64,000 bases of DNA, taken from an uncultured Bacteroidota bacterium (GTDB lineage: Bacteria; Bacteroidota; Bacteroidia; Flavobacteriales; Flavobacteriaceae). Of the stretch, positions 29,139 to 38,276 are shown one piece after another (position 1 is the first letter of the stretch; each line of letters starts with the position of its first letter). The DNA lies in the NCBI GenBank assembly GCA_902525795.1, contig CABZIT010000002.1, positions 19,447-83,446 of the forward strand. Direction: 5' to 3'. The notes below the pieces were generated by a model. The model made no database searches. It was not told the origin of the DNA and saw only the letters and a program-made list of their open reading frames with translations. A program made the position numbers and the translations under genes.

Positions 29139-29555
29139 TTGGAAAAATCTGATATCTTAAAGGAAATTAACTCCAAAGCTCATAACACATTGATGAGCAC
29201 GTTAAGCATTGAATTTACAGAAATCGGTAAAGATTTTATTGTTTGTAAAATGCCTGTAAATAATAAGGTTCATCAACCAGATGGAATATTACACGGTGGA
29301 GCAACAGCAGCCTTGGCTGAAACTGTTGGAAGTGTAGCCTCAAGATACTTTATAAATGATGATTCTGTTTCTGTTAGGGGGATTGAAATTACAACAAATC
29401 ATGTTAGAAGCATCAGCGATGGATTTGTTTTTGCAAAGGCTTCTAGTATACATGTGGGAAGAACTATGCAAATTTGGCAAATAAAAATTACTGATGAAAA
29501 GAATAATTTAATTTCCATGGCTAAATTAACAACACTGTCAATCAAAAAAAAATAA
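29139..29555 (+). CDS. PaaI/MenI-like hotdog-fold thioesterase (TTG start)
   Basis: HQPDGILHGGATAALAETVGSVAS hotdog catalytic segment. Confidence 0.92.
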   Translation: MEKSDILKEINSKAHNTLMSTLSIEFTEIGKDFIVCKMPVNNKVHQPDGILHGGATAALAETVGSVASRYFINDDSVSVRGIEITTNHVRSISDGFVFAKASSIHVGRTMQIWQIKITDEKNNLISMAKLTTLSIKKK

Positions 29556-29556
29556 G

Positions 29557-30492
29557 ATGTATATAAAACAAGTAATTAGAAATAGAGAAAACTGGTGGTA
29601 TTATATTTTTGGAATTGTTCTCATAATTCCAGCTATGACATTTATATTTTCGATACCCCACGGAGTTGCAATTGCAATTAAAGCATTTGGTGATGAGGAA
29701 CTAACCAAAAAGTTAGCTGAAAATGATATTAATGCAATGATGACAATTTTAGAGTCAAATCTTAATTTGTTTTTGATGTTATTTAGTTTTTTAGGAATGC
29801 TCTTGGGTGTTTTTCTAACTGTTAAATTTATTCATAAGAATTCGATTCGAGAACTTACCACTTCAAGACCCAGTATTGATTGGAATAGGGTCTTTTTTTC
29901 CTTTCTATTGTGTGGATCGGTAAGTGTAATTATGATTGGAACAGATTACAATTTTATTTCAACAGCAGATTATGCTTGGAACTTTAAACCAATTCCTTTT
30001 TTGATCCTATTTCTAATTTGTATTGTAATGATTCCTATTCAAACTTCAGCTGAAGAGTACCTATTTAGAGGCTATTTAATGCAAGGAATTGGAGTGATTA
30101 CTACGGTAAGATGGGCGCCTCTTCTTTTGACTTCTATTTTATTTGGTTTAATGCATTATGCAAACCCAGAAATTGACAAACTAGGGTCTGGAGTTTACGT
30201 TTTTTATATTGGTTCGGGATTGTTTGCTGGAATTGCAACATTAATGGATGAGGGAATAGAGTTGGCTTTAGGATGGCATGCAGCAAATAATTTTTTTACT
30301 GCATTGCTTGTTACCGCTGATTGGACTGCTCTTCAAACACATTCGGTTTTAAAAGATATTTCAAATCCTGAATCGTTACCTATAGAAGAAGTTTTAATAC
30401 CAGTATTGATTTTCTTTCCAATTTATCTTTACATTTTTGCAAAAAAATATCAATGGAATAATTGGTCAGAGAAGTTATTTGGTAAAATCTAG
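29557..30492 (+). CDS. CPBP-family intramembrane glutamic endopeptidase
   Basis: TSAEEYLFRGYLMQ (EExxxR), FGLMHYANPE, WHAANNFF motifs in a multi-TM protein. Confidence 0.93.
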   Translation: MYIKQVIRNRENWWYYIFGIVLIIPAMTFIFSIPHGVAIAIKAFGDEELTKKLAENDINAMMTILESNLNLFLMLFSFLGMLLGVFLTVKFIHKNSIRELTTSRPSIDWNRVFFSFLLCGSVSVIMIGTDYNFISTADYAWNFKPIPFLILFLICIVMIPIQTSAEEYLFRGYLMQGIGVITTVRWAPLLLTSILFGLMHYANPEIDKLGSGVYVFYIGSGLFAGIATLMDEGIELALGWHAANNFFTALLVTADWTALQTHSVLKDISNPESLPIEEVLIPVLIFFPIYLYIFAKKYQWNNWSEKLFGKI

Positions 30493-32417
30493 TTTTTAGA
30501 AATATTTATTGTTTTTTGATAAAAATTTGCTGCAGTATTAATGATATTGCTAAAATCATTATATCGAGATTTATCATAGTACAGTGATTTATAATACTCA
30601 CTTATTTCTATTAGCAGAAATCTGCCCACTATGTTTGCTTTAGAATGAAAATATGCAATGACTTCACCAGAAACAGCAGAATATTTTGAAGTCATATTTA
30701 GAGCGGATATATCCATAATTTCAAATCCTCTTGGTATTCTAATCCTAATATTGTATTCGTATTCATTAGGAAAGTTAATTTCAATATCATTAACTCTATT
30801 TGTTTCATCATATAGGTTACTTTGTAATCCAATTAATTTACCTACTTCAAAAGAATATATATTTTTTTGATTTTCTTGAATCAAATCAGTGGTTTCAATA
30901 GATGAATGTATTATTAATGGTATGTTATAATAATTATCCTGAATTGAATTGTAGTTAGAATTAAACTTTTTGATTTTCTTATTTTCAAGACCACTTACAG
31001 TGAAAAAATCTTTTAAAAAGGGAGATATTTCATCATTTGATAACCATATATAATTCCTGTTATTAATTGACCAATAACCATGATATTCTCTTATTTCCTC
31101 AATCTTTATACGTTCTGATCTAATCTGATTTGAAACCCTAACATTAATATTCTTTTTAATCTTTGTAAAATCATTATTCTCTGAAATTATTTCACTGAAA
31201 TAATAGTCTAAATTTTGATCGATATATATGGCATAATTTCCAAGAATATTATCCGGTGGTTCACCAATTCCATATTCATACCTGTTAGGAATAATATACT
31301 TATTTAATCTAGGTATGTATATGAGTATTTCCCTCAATTGACTAGGATCAAAAAAATCTTTGTCAAATTTCATATAATATCTATTACAGCTTATTAAAAC
31401 CTCATATTCTATCTCTGCTTTTCTTAATAGATTTGTATATAGTTGTATTCTACTGAAATCACTTGATATTCGGTTTTTAATGATGTAATCTAAGTCATTT
31501 AATTTGGGGTCATTTTCGTTTGAAACTGCGATATTATTCTTTATGAAAATATCAATTGTTATAAGCTTGTTTATAGAACTTATACTATTATCAATTATTG
31601 AATCGTAAAGAATATTAATATTCTCATTTTTATTTAAGGGAAAGAATAAACTTTTAGTGTTTTCAACAAGGTTTTGCCAGTATTCTTGTTCTGAGACCTC
31701 TGCATCATTTTCCAATACAGCTCGATATGAAAGTTTAACCTTATTAGCAATTGGAGTAGAGTATTGTTCATCAATTGTTTCTTTTAGTTTTTGGAATTCA
31801 TAAACTTTAGTTTTTTTATTATTGATAATAGAATCGCTCACGTAATAATCTCCCATATTATACACTTTTGCTTTTGTAAAAAGATCGTTATGAATCAAAA
31901 AAACTTTTGAATTATATATTGGATAGTCTTCCTCTAAAATTTTACTCCCATTAGGTGTATAATTTTTCTTAACAGTGTAAATTACCTCCAAATAATCATC
32001 AATTTGCATATTTGGAATTCTGTAGGTAGAGAAGTTTTCATTGGAATACTCATTTTCCAGTAGTTTTTTAATGCTCATGAAGTCATATAGGATAACAGAA
32101 TCTGAGCTGATGTGCCTTACTTTTACATCAATAATTTCAATAATATCAGTTTTAAGGATAGATATCAAATTAATTAATTCAAGACCTTGTTTATCGCTTA
32201 ATTTATTTTTAAAATGATGTGTTTCGAAAATAAAGTATGAATTGCTCAATTTTTCTTTTTCATAATCAACATAAAAATTATTAAATACACCAATTATGCT
32301 GTTCTTATTTTCATTTATTGGCTCAGTGGAGTTATTCCATTGTAAATTTTCATGAATATGTTGTGAAAAACAAACATTTATAAAAAAAAGAAGTAAAAGA
32401 CTTTGAATTTTTATCAC
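30489..32417 (-). CDS. Secreted DUF3857-like protein
   Basis: Signal peptide; 642 aa with region resembling DUF3857/transglutaminase-like exported proteins of flavobacteria (IPNMQIDDYLEVIYTVKKN). Family call from memory only. Confidence 0.55.
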   Translation of the reverse strand: MIKIQSLLLLFFINVCFSQHIHENLQWNNSTEPINENKNSIIGVFNNFYVDYEKEKLSNSYFIFETHHFKNKLSDKQGLELINLISILKTDIIEIIDVKVRHISSDSVILYDFMSIKKLLENEYSNENFSTYRIPNMQIDDYLEVIYTVKKNYTPNGSKILEEDYPIYNSKVFLIHNDLFTKAKVYNMGDYYVSDSIINNKKTKVYEFQKLKETIDEQYSTPIANKVKLSYRAVLENDAEVSEQEYWQNLVENTKSLFFPLNKNENINILYDSIIDNSISSINKLITIDIFIKNNIAVSNENDPKLNDLDYIIKNRISSDFSRIQLYTNLLRKAEIEYEVLISCNRYYMKFDKDFFDPSQLREILIYIPRLNKYIIPNRYEYGIGEPPDNILGNYAIYIDQNLDYYFSEIISENNDFTKIKKNINVRVSNQIRSERIKIEEIREYHGYWSINNRNYIWLSNDEISPFLKDFFTVSGLENKKIKKFNSNYNSIQDNYYNIPLIIHSSIETTDLIQENQKNIYSFEVGKLIGLQSNLYDETNRVNDIEINFPNEYEYNIRIRIPRGFEIMDISALNMTSKYSAVSGEVIAYFHSKANIVGRFLLIEISEYYKSLYYDKSRYNDFSNIINTAANFYQKTINISKN

Positions 32418-32524
32418 TTTGGGTATTTTGGATATTTAAATTGCTAATATATAATCGAATAAATAATATTCATCATTTTAAACTAATAAAATAATTACAT
32501 AAATTGCACCGTTATTTTGATTGA

Positions 32525-32977
32525 ATGAAAAAACACCTTTTTCTCTCCTTTTTTTTCGTTGTATTTTACTCTTTTTCTCAACAAATGATGTATGGTCCGC
32601 AAAGAGGGCAAAGAGGCTACGTTCCTCCACCAAGAATTAACACTAGTCCTTATATTTCATCTGTTGATACCTATGAGGAACTAGAAAAGGTCCTTCCTAA
32701 ATGCGTTGAAATGTTTTCTTTGGATGATTTTGAAAGAGAAATACTTAAAGGTATGCTAGTCAAAAAATATGATTCTTATAACAAAATTGTTGAGAATACT
32801 GATATGTCTAAGCAGGCAAGACAGGATGGTCTCAAAAATTTAGAAATTGAGTTCATTAAATCACTCTCTGTTATTCTATCTCCAGATGAAATAACTACAT
32901 ACGTTGATACAGATTTTACCGAAAAAGCTCAAAAGAAAAAGAAGAAAAGAAGAAAAAAAAGAAAAAATAAAGAATGA
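32525..32977 (+). CDS. Exported small protein with polybasic C-terminus, unknown function
   Basis: Signal peptide MKKHLFLSFFFVVFYSFSQQ; C-terminal KAQKKKKKRRKKRKNKE. Confidence 0.75.
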   Translation: MKKHLFLSFFFVVFYSFSQQMMYGPQRGQRGYVPPPRINTSPYISSVDTYEELEKVLPKCVEMFSLDDFEREILKGMLVKKYDSYNKIVENTDMSKQARQDGLKNLEIEFIKSLSVILSPDEITTYVDTDFTEKAQKKKKKRRKKRKNKE

Positions 32978-33150
32978 ATAAAAATACAATTTTAGCATGG
33001 GCTACATTTATAATGATAATTTTTGGAATTCTTTTGGTTGCCCTGGGAATTTTTAAATACAACGAAATTGCGGGATGGGGTTTTGTTTCTGTTGGACTTG
33101 GTTTTTTAGCAATAGCTTGGGTATTTAACGCTTTAAAAGGGAGGGTTTAG
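32974..33150 (+). CDS. Small two-TM membrane protein (58 aa), resembles the CAL67264 family
   Basis: Hand translation: MNKNTILAWATFIMIIFGILLVALGIFKYNEIAGWGFVSVGLGFLAIAWVFNALKGRV*. ATGA overlap with the preceding gene; not in the supplied ORF track. Confidence 0.8.
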   Translation: MNKNTILAWATFIMIIFGILLVALGIFKYNEIAGWGFVSVGLGFLAIAWVFNALKGRV

Positions 33151-33603
33151 CTCTAATTTAATATCTGCTCTTTCATATGGGGAGGGTTTTTCCAAATGAA
33201 TTTCTTTAAAACCATATTTTTTGTATAGGTAAATAGCATTTTCAAGTCTTTTATTTGAGTAAATTAGTATCCTTTTCATTTGTTTATTTTTTGCTTCTTT
33301 GATGCAACGTTCAAGTAAGATTTTACCAATTCCTTTATTTCTATGAGCTTTTGTAACAGCCATTTTAGTTAATTCAAATTCATTATTGCTTGCTATTGGC
33401 ATTAAAGCAATTGTACCAACAATTTCATTATCTAATTTTGCAAAAAAAATTTCTCCTCCTTTTTTGATGATAAATTTGTTAGAATTTGATAATATTTTTT
33501 TGTCATATTCTTCTACAAAAAAATACTCATTTAACCACTGAATATTTAAATCAAAAAATTTTTTTTCGTATTTGATATCAAAATTTATAATCTTTAATTT
33601 CAT
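33133..33603 (-). CDS. GNAT-family N-acetyltransferase
   Basis: LTKMAVTKAHRNKGIGKILLERCIKEAK acetyl-CoA binding motif. Confidence 0.93.
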   Translation of the reverse strand: MKLKIINFDIKYEKKFFDLNIQWLNEYFFVEEYDKKILSNSNKFIIKKGGEIFFAKLDNEIVGTIALMPIASNNEFELTKMAVTKAHRNKGIGKILLERCIKEAKNKQMKRILIYSNKRLENAIYLYKKYGFKEIHLEKPSPYERADIKLELNPPF

Positions 33604-33657
33604 ATTAAAATATGTATGATAATATTAATATCTTTAGTTAAATATTGCAAATAAATA

Positions 33658-35346
33658 ATGAGTAAGTTAATAGAATGTGTTCCCAATATTTCTGAGGGAA
33701 CGGATTTAAATAAAATCGATAAAATTGCAAAGAGTGTTCTGAATCATGAAGGAGTTAAATTATTAAATATTGACCCAGGAAAAGCTACTAACAGAACAGT
33801 AATAACTTTTGTTGGTCCACCTGAAACTATTGTTGATGCTGCTTATTCTCTAATATCTAAAGCAAAAGAATTAATTGACATGAGGTCACACAAAGGGGAA
33901 CATCCTAGGATGGGAGCTGTAGACGTGTGTCCTTTTATTCCTATTACAGGTGTTTCTATGAAAGAGACTGTTGATTTAGCTCACCAACTAGGAAAAAGAG
34001 TTGGTAGTGAATTATTAATTCCAGTTTATTGTTATGAAAATGCTGCAAAAAATAACCAGAGAGTAAATCTTGCAAATTGCAGATCTGGGGAGTATGAAGG
34101 ATTAAATAACAAATTAATAGATGTTAAATGGAAACCAGATTATGGCCCTAATAAATTTAATGAAACTGTAGCAAAATTTGGTGCAGTTGCAATTGGTGCA
34201 AGAGATTTTTTAGTTGCTTACAACATTAACTTAAATACAACATCAACAAGAAGGGCCAACTCAGTGGCTTTTGATTTAAGGGAAGCAGGAAGAGTAAAGA
34301 GAGAGGGTGGAAAATTAACTGGAAAAATAATTACAGATAAAAACGGAGAGCCTGTTCGTGAGCCTGGTTACTTTAAAAATTTAAAAGGGATTGGTTGGTA
34401 TATTGAGGAATATGGAGTAGCACAAATTTCATACAACATTACAAATATAATTACAACCCCATTGCATGAGGTTTTTAGTAAAACATGTGAAAGAGCCAAT
34501 AGTAGGGGAATGCGCGTAACTGGGTCAGAATTAATTGGATTAGTACCCAAGAAGGTTTTGATTGATGCAGGAAAATACTTTTTGAGAAGACAAAAAAGAT
34601 CACTTGCTATTTCAGAAAGAGAAATAATTCATATTGCATGTAAATCTCTGGGATTAGATGAATTATCAGAATTCAAGCCAGAGGAGAGGGTTATTGAATA
34701 TATGATTGATAATAATGATAAAAATTTATCAGAAAAGTCTATTAAAAAATTTGCTGAATTAACTTCTAGTGAATCCCCCGCCCCGGGAGGAGGTTCAATT
34801 TCGGCTTATTGTGGTGCATTGGGTGTATCTCTAGGAATTATGGTTGCAAACCTATCAGCTCACAAAAGAGGTTGGGATGATGAGTGGGAATTTTTTTCTA
34901 ATTGGGGAGAAAAAGGAGTCATATTACAAGAAATGTTAATTGATTTAGTTGATGAAGATACAAATGCTTTTAATTCAATAATCAAAGCCTTTTCACTGCC
35001 AAAAGATACTGCTGAAAATTTAAAAATAAGATATATTGAGATTCAAAAAGCAACAAAAAATGCTATTGATGTTCCATTCAAAATAATGCATGTGTGTCTC
35101 GAGTCTTGTGAACTGTTATTAGCGATGGCTAAAAAAGGAAATCCAAATTCAATCTCGGATGTGGGGGTTGGGATGTATTGTATTCATGCAGCCGTAAATG
35201 GTGCATATTTAAATGTTAGAATCAATTCTAAAGAATTAAAAGACAAAAAAATTGTTAAAAAAGTGGATATTGAATGTAATAAAATCATTAAAAAAATCAA
35301 CTCTAAATTAATTGAGATACAGAGTATAGTAGATAAAAAATTATGA
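33658..35346 (+). CDS. ftcD: Glutamate formimidoyltransferase / formimidotetrahydrofolate cyclodeaminase (fused)
   Basis: LIECVPNISEGTDLNKID, HKGEHPRMGAVDVCPFIP; C-terminal ESPAPGGGSISAYCGALG cyclodeaminase. Confidence 0.96.
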   Translation: MSKLIECVPNISEGTDLNKIDKIAKSVLNHEGVKLLNIDPGKATNRTVITFVGPPETIVDAAYSLISKAKELIDMRSHKGEHPRMGAVDVCPFIPITGVSMKETVDLAHQLGKRVGSELLIPVYCYENAAKNNQRVNLANCRSGEYEGLNNKLIDVKWKPDYGPNKFNETVAKFGAVAIGARDFLVAYNINLNTTSTRRANSVAFDLREAGRVKREGGKLTGKIITDKNGEPVREPGYFKNLKGIGWYIEEYGVAQISYNITNIITTPLHEVFSKTCERANSRGMRVTGSELIGLVPKKVLIDAGKYFLRRQKRSLAISEREIIHIACKSLGLDELSEFKPEERVIEYMIDNNDKNLSEKSIKKFAELTSSESPAPGGGSISAYCGALGVSLGIMVANLSAHKRGWDDEWEFFSNWGEKGVILQEMLIDLVDEDTNAFNSIIKAFSLPKDTAENLKIRYIEIQKATKNAIDVPFKIMHVCLESCELLLAMAKKGNPNSISDVGVGMYCIHAAVNGAYLNVRINSKELKDKKIVKKVDIECNKIIKKINSKLIEIQSIVDKKL

Positions 35347-36588
35347 GTTAAAGACCTGACCTTTAATAATTACATTTTTGATTAAATTATCATTATAATA
35401 ATAAACTAGGTCATTTATTGAATCCATTTCTTTCAAAATGATAAAGTTTGCTAATTTTCCTTTACTAATGCTTCCGCATTTTTCGTTAATACCCATGGCA
35501 TAAGCACCATTTAAAGTAGCTGCATTTATTGCCTGCTCCGTTGAGATCTTTAGTTTATTACATGCCAAGGAAACGATAAAATTCATATTTCCATTGGGAG
35601 AGGAGCCTGGGTTGAAATCACTTGCTAATGCAAATGGAATATTATTTTTAATTAATTTTTTTGCAGGAGCATATGGAATATCAAGAAAAAATGAACAACC
35701 TGGGAGTAAAACAGGCATCGTTTTACTGTTTTTCAGAGCATGAATATCATTATCATCTAAAATTTCTAAATGATCCACACTGACCAAATCATTAGTAACC
35801 GCCATTTGAATCCCTCCAATGTTATTAAATTGATTAACATGAATTTTAGTGGGAACTTTTAATTGTTTTGCCTTCTTTATTATTTTTTCTGAATCAGAAA
35901 CATTGAAGTATCCTTTTTCACAAAAAATATCTACATAATCTACAAGCTTTTTGTTAGTGAAGTCTGGAATCATCTTATTTAAAATAAGATTTAAGTATTC
36001 TTTTTTTGTAAGTTCTCTTGGATATGCATGTGCACCTAAAAAAGTAGATTTAATTTCGATGGGTAAATTATCTTTCAATTTTTTAATAACACTAAGTATT
36101 TTAAGTTCAGATTCATAGGTTAAACCATATCCAGATTTAATTTCAATACCCCCGGATCCATTTTGAATCATTTTTATAATTCTTTTCAACGATATTGAAT
36201 ATAATTCCTGCTCAGAAATATTTTTAATTTCTTGTGTTGTTTTAAGTATTCCTCCACCACTATCAGCTATTTGCTTATAAGTGAGGCCCTGTAATCTCAT
36301 TAAATATTCATTCGATCTATTTCCAGCAAAAACTGAATGTGTATGTGCATCACACCAAGTTGGCATAACAAATAGATTTGATAAGTCAACAACTTCAGTA
36401 TTTTCTAGTTTTTTTGGAATATTTTCCATATTTCCAAAGTCAATAATAATCCCATTTTCAACCAATAAAAAAGCATTATGGATTTTCGGCAATTCATACA
36501 TTTTATTTCCAGGGACATAAAATTCTTCTGCATCCCTAGTCTGTAACAATTGTTTGATATTAATGTAAATTGTAGAATTATAAGACAT
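35341..36588 (-). CDS. hutI: Imidazolonepropionase
   Basis: PTWCDAHTHSVFAGNRSNEYLMRLQGLTYKQIADSGGGIL; DFNPGSSPNGNM; adjacent to ftcD. Confidence 0.96.
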   Translation of the reverse strand: MSYNSTIYINIKQLLQTRDAEEFYVPGNKMYELPKIHNAFLLVENGIIIDFGNMENIPKKLENTEVVDLSNLFVMPTWCDAHTHSVFAGNRSNEYLMRLQGLTYKQIADSGGGILKTTQEIKNISEQELYSISLKRIIKMIQNGSGGIEIKSGYGLTYESELKILSVIKKLKDNLPIEIKSTFLGAHAYPRELTKKEYLNLILNKMIPDFTNKKLVDYVDIFCEKGYFNVSDSEKIIKKAKQLKVPTKIHVNQFNNIGGIQMAVTNDLVSVDHLEILDDNDIHALKNSKTMPVLLPGCSFFLDIPYAPAKKLIKNNIPFALASDFNPGSSPNGNMNFIVSLACNKLKISTEQAINAATLNGAYAMGINEKCGSISKGKLANFIILKEMDSINDLVYYYNDNLIKNVIIKGQVFNS

Positions 36589-36591
36589 AAT

Positions 36592-37977
36592 TTATATCAT
36601 GTCTGATGGGTTTACCCATTCATCATATTCACCGGCAGAAAGATATCCAGATTTAATGGCTTCTTCTTTTAAAGTTGTGCCATTTTTGTAAGCATTATTA
36701 GCTATTTCAGCAGCTTTATAATAACCAATTTTAGTATTTAATGCTGTTACAAGCATTAGAGAATTATGAAGTTTATTTTTAATATTATTTAAATTTGGAA
36801 GTATTCCCAAAACACAATTTTGGTTAAAACTTTTAACAGAGTCTGCAATCAATTTTGCAGAGTTTAAAAAGTTAGCAATAATAACAGGCTTGTAGACATT
36901 TAACTGAAAATTTCCTTGACTTGCTGCAAAAGTAACAGCCGTATCATTTCCTATAACTTGACTACACACCATGCACAAAGCTTCACATTGTGTGGGATTA
37001 ATTTTTCCAGGCATGATTGAACTTCCTGGCTCATTTGCAGGTAATATAATTTCTCCTATTCCACTCCTGGGTCCTGAAGCTAATAATCTAATATCATTAG
37101 AAATTTTGTGAAGAGAGACGGCAACTCTTTTCAAAGTACTATGGCTTTCGACGAAAGGATCATTGGAAGAAAGAGCTTCAAATTTATTTTCAGAGGAGAT
37201 AAAAGGATACCCAGTTTCTGCAGATATTTTTTTAGCAACAAGTTTGGCATACCCGTGGGGTGTATTTAATCCTGTGCCGACAGCTGTACCGCCTAATGCC
37301 AAAGAAAGGAATATTTCTGCAGATTTTTCAATACTCAAAATTCCTTTTTTAATTTGTTCAGAGAATGCTGAAAACTCTTGACCCAAAGTGATCGGTGTTG
37401 CATCCATTAAATGAGTTCTTCCAATCTTTATAATTGAATTAAATTCTTCAGTTTTTTTATCCAAAGAAGTAAGAAGTTCTTTTAATGCAGGTATAGTTTT
37501 GGAAATTAAAACTTCAAAAGCACTAATATGCATAGCAGTTGGGAAAGTATCATTAGAGGATTGAGATTTATTAACATCATCATTGGCATTTACAACTTTT
37601 TCATCATGTAATTCTTTATTATCAAGTTGTTGGCTGCGGTTAGAAATAACTTCATTTACATTCATGTTTGTTTGCGTTCCAGATCCAGTTTGCCAAATAA
37701 CTAATGGAAATTGATCATTGTGTTTGCCAGCAATAATTTCATCACAAGCACTAACAATTAATTTCATTTTATTCTCAGGTAATACTCCACAGTCAAAATT
37801 TGCTAAAGCTGCACATTTTTTTATAATAGCGTAGGAACGTATAATTTCAATTGGCATGCTTGCTTCAGGGCCAATTTTAAAATTTTGTCTTGATCTCTCT
37901 GTTTGAGCACCCCATAATTTCTCTTTAGGTACTTTAACTTCACCCAAAGTATCTTTTTCTGTTCTGTACTCCATCAC
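36592..37977 (-). CDS. fumC: Class II fumarate hydratase
   Basis: [35 protein letters not shown]. Confidence 0.98.
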   Translation of the reverse strand: MMEYRTEKDTLGEVKVPKEKLWGAQTERSRQNFKIGPEASMPIEIIRSYAIIKKCAALANFDCGVLPENKMKLIVSACDEIIAGKHNDQFPLVIWQTGSGTQTNMNVNEVISNRSQQLDNKELHDEKVVNANDDVNKSQSSNDTFPTAMHISAFEVLISKTIPALKELLTSLDKKTEEFNSIIKIGRTHLMDATPITLGQEFSAFSEQIKKGILSIEKSAEIFLSLALGGTAVGTGLNTPHGYAKLVAKKISAETGYPFISSENKFEALSSNDPFVESHSTLKRVAVSLHKISNDIRLLASGPRSGIGEIILPANEPGSSIMPGKINPTQCEALCMVCSQVIGNDTAVTFAASQGNFQLNVYKPVIIANFLNSAKLIADSVKSFNQNCVLGILPNLNNIKNKLHNSLMLVTALNTKIGYYKAAEIANNAYKNGTTLKEEAIKSGYLSAGEYDEWVNPSDMI

Positions 37978-38113
37978 TAATTATTAATTATACAAATTTA
38001 CGTAATATTAATTATTTGTTTACATCAATGCTAGAGTTAAAATATTTTTATTGATTAGAATTTTCCACAAAATATTATTGGTATTGTGTATATTTGTATT
38101 ATAAATTTTACGG

Positions 38114-38275
38114 ATGTTTGAATTTGATCAATATTTGGGATTTCTTGCTTTTTTAACTATTCTTACCATTGGTTTTTGGTTATTTTTTGTTTTACTTTTA
38201 TTCATTATTCCTTATTGGGTATTTGGAGCGCTAAAAGAGAGAATAGAGGAGCTTATTGAGGAAAGAAAAAAATAG
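38114..38275 (+). CDS. Small single-TM protein (53 aa), unknown function
   Basis: Hand translation: MFEFDQYLGFLAFLTILTIGFWLFFVLLLFIIPYWVFGALKERIEELIEERKK*. TATATTTG (38089-38096) matches TAnnTTTG upstream. Confidence 0.6.
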   Translation: MFEFDQYLGFLAFLTILTIGFWLFFVLLLFIIPYWVFGALKERIEELIEERKK

Positions 38276-38276
38276 C

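Noticed and set aside
29557-30492. CPBP (Abi-like) protease as part of a defence or bacteriocin system
   Set aside because: Flanked by a thioesterase and a DUF3857-like gene; no bacteriocin, immunity or defence partners are visible.
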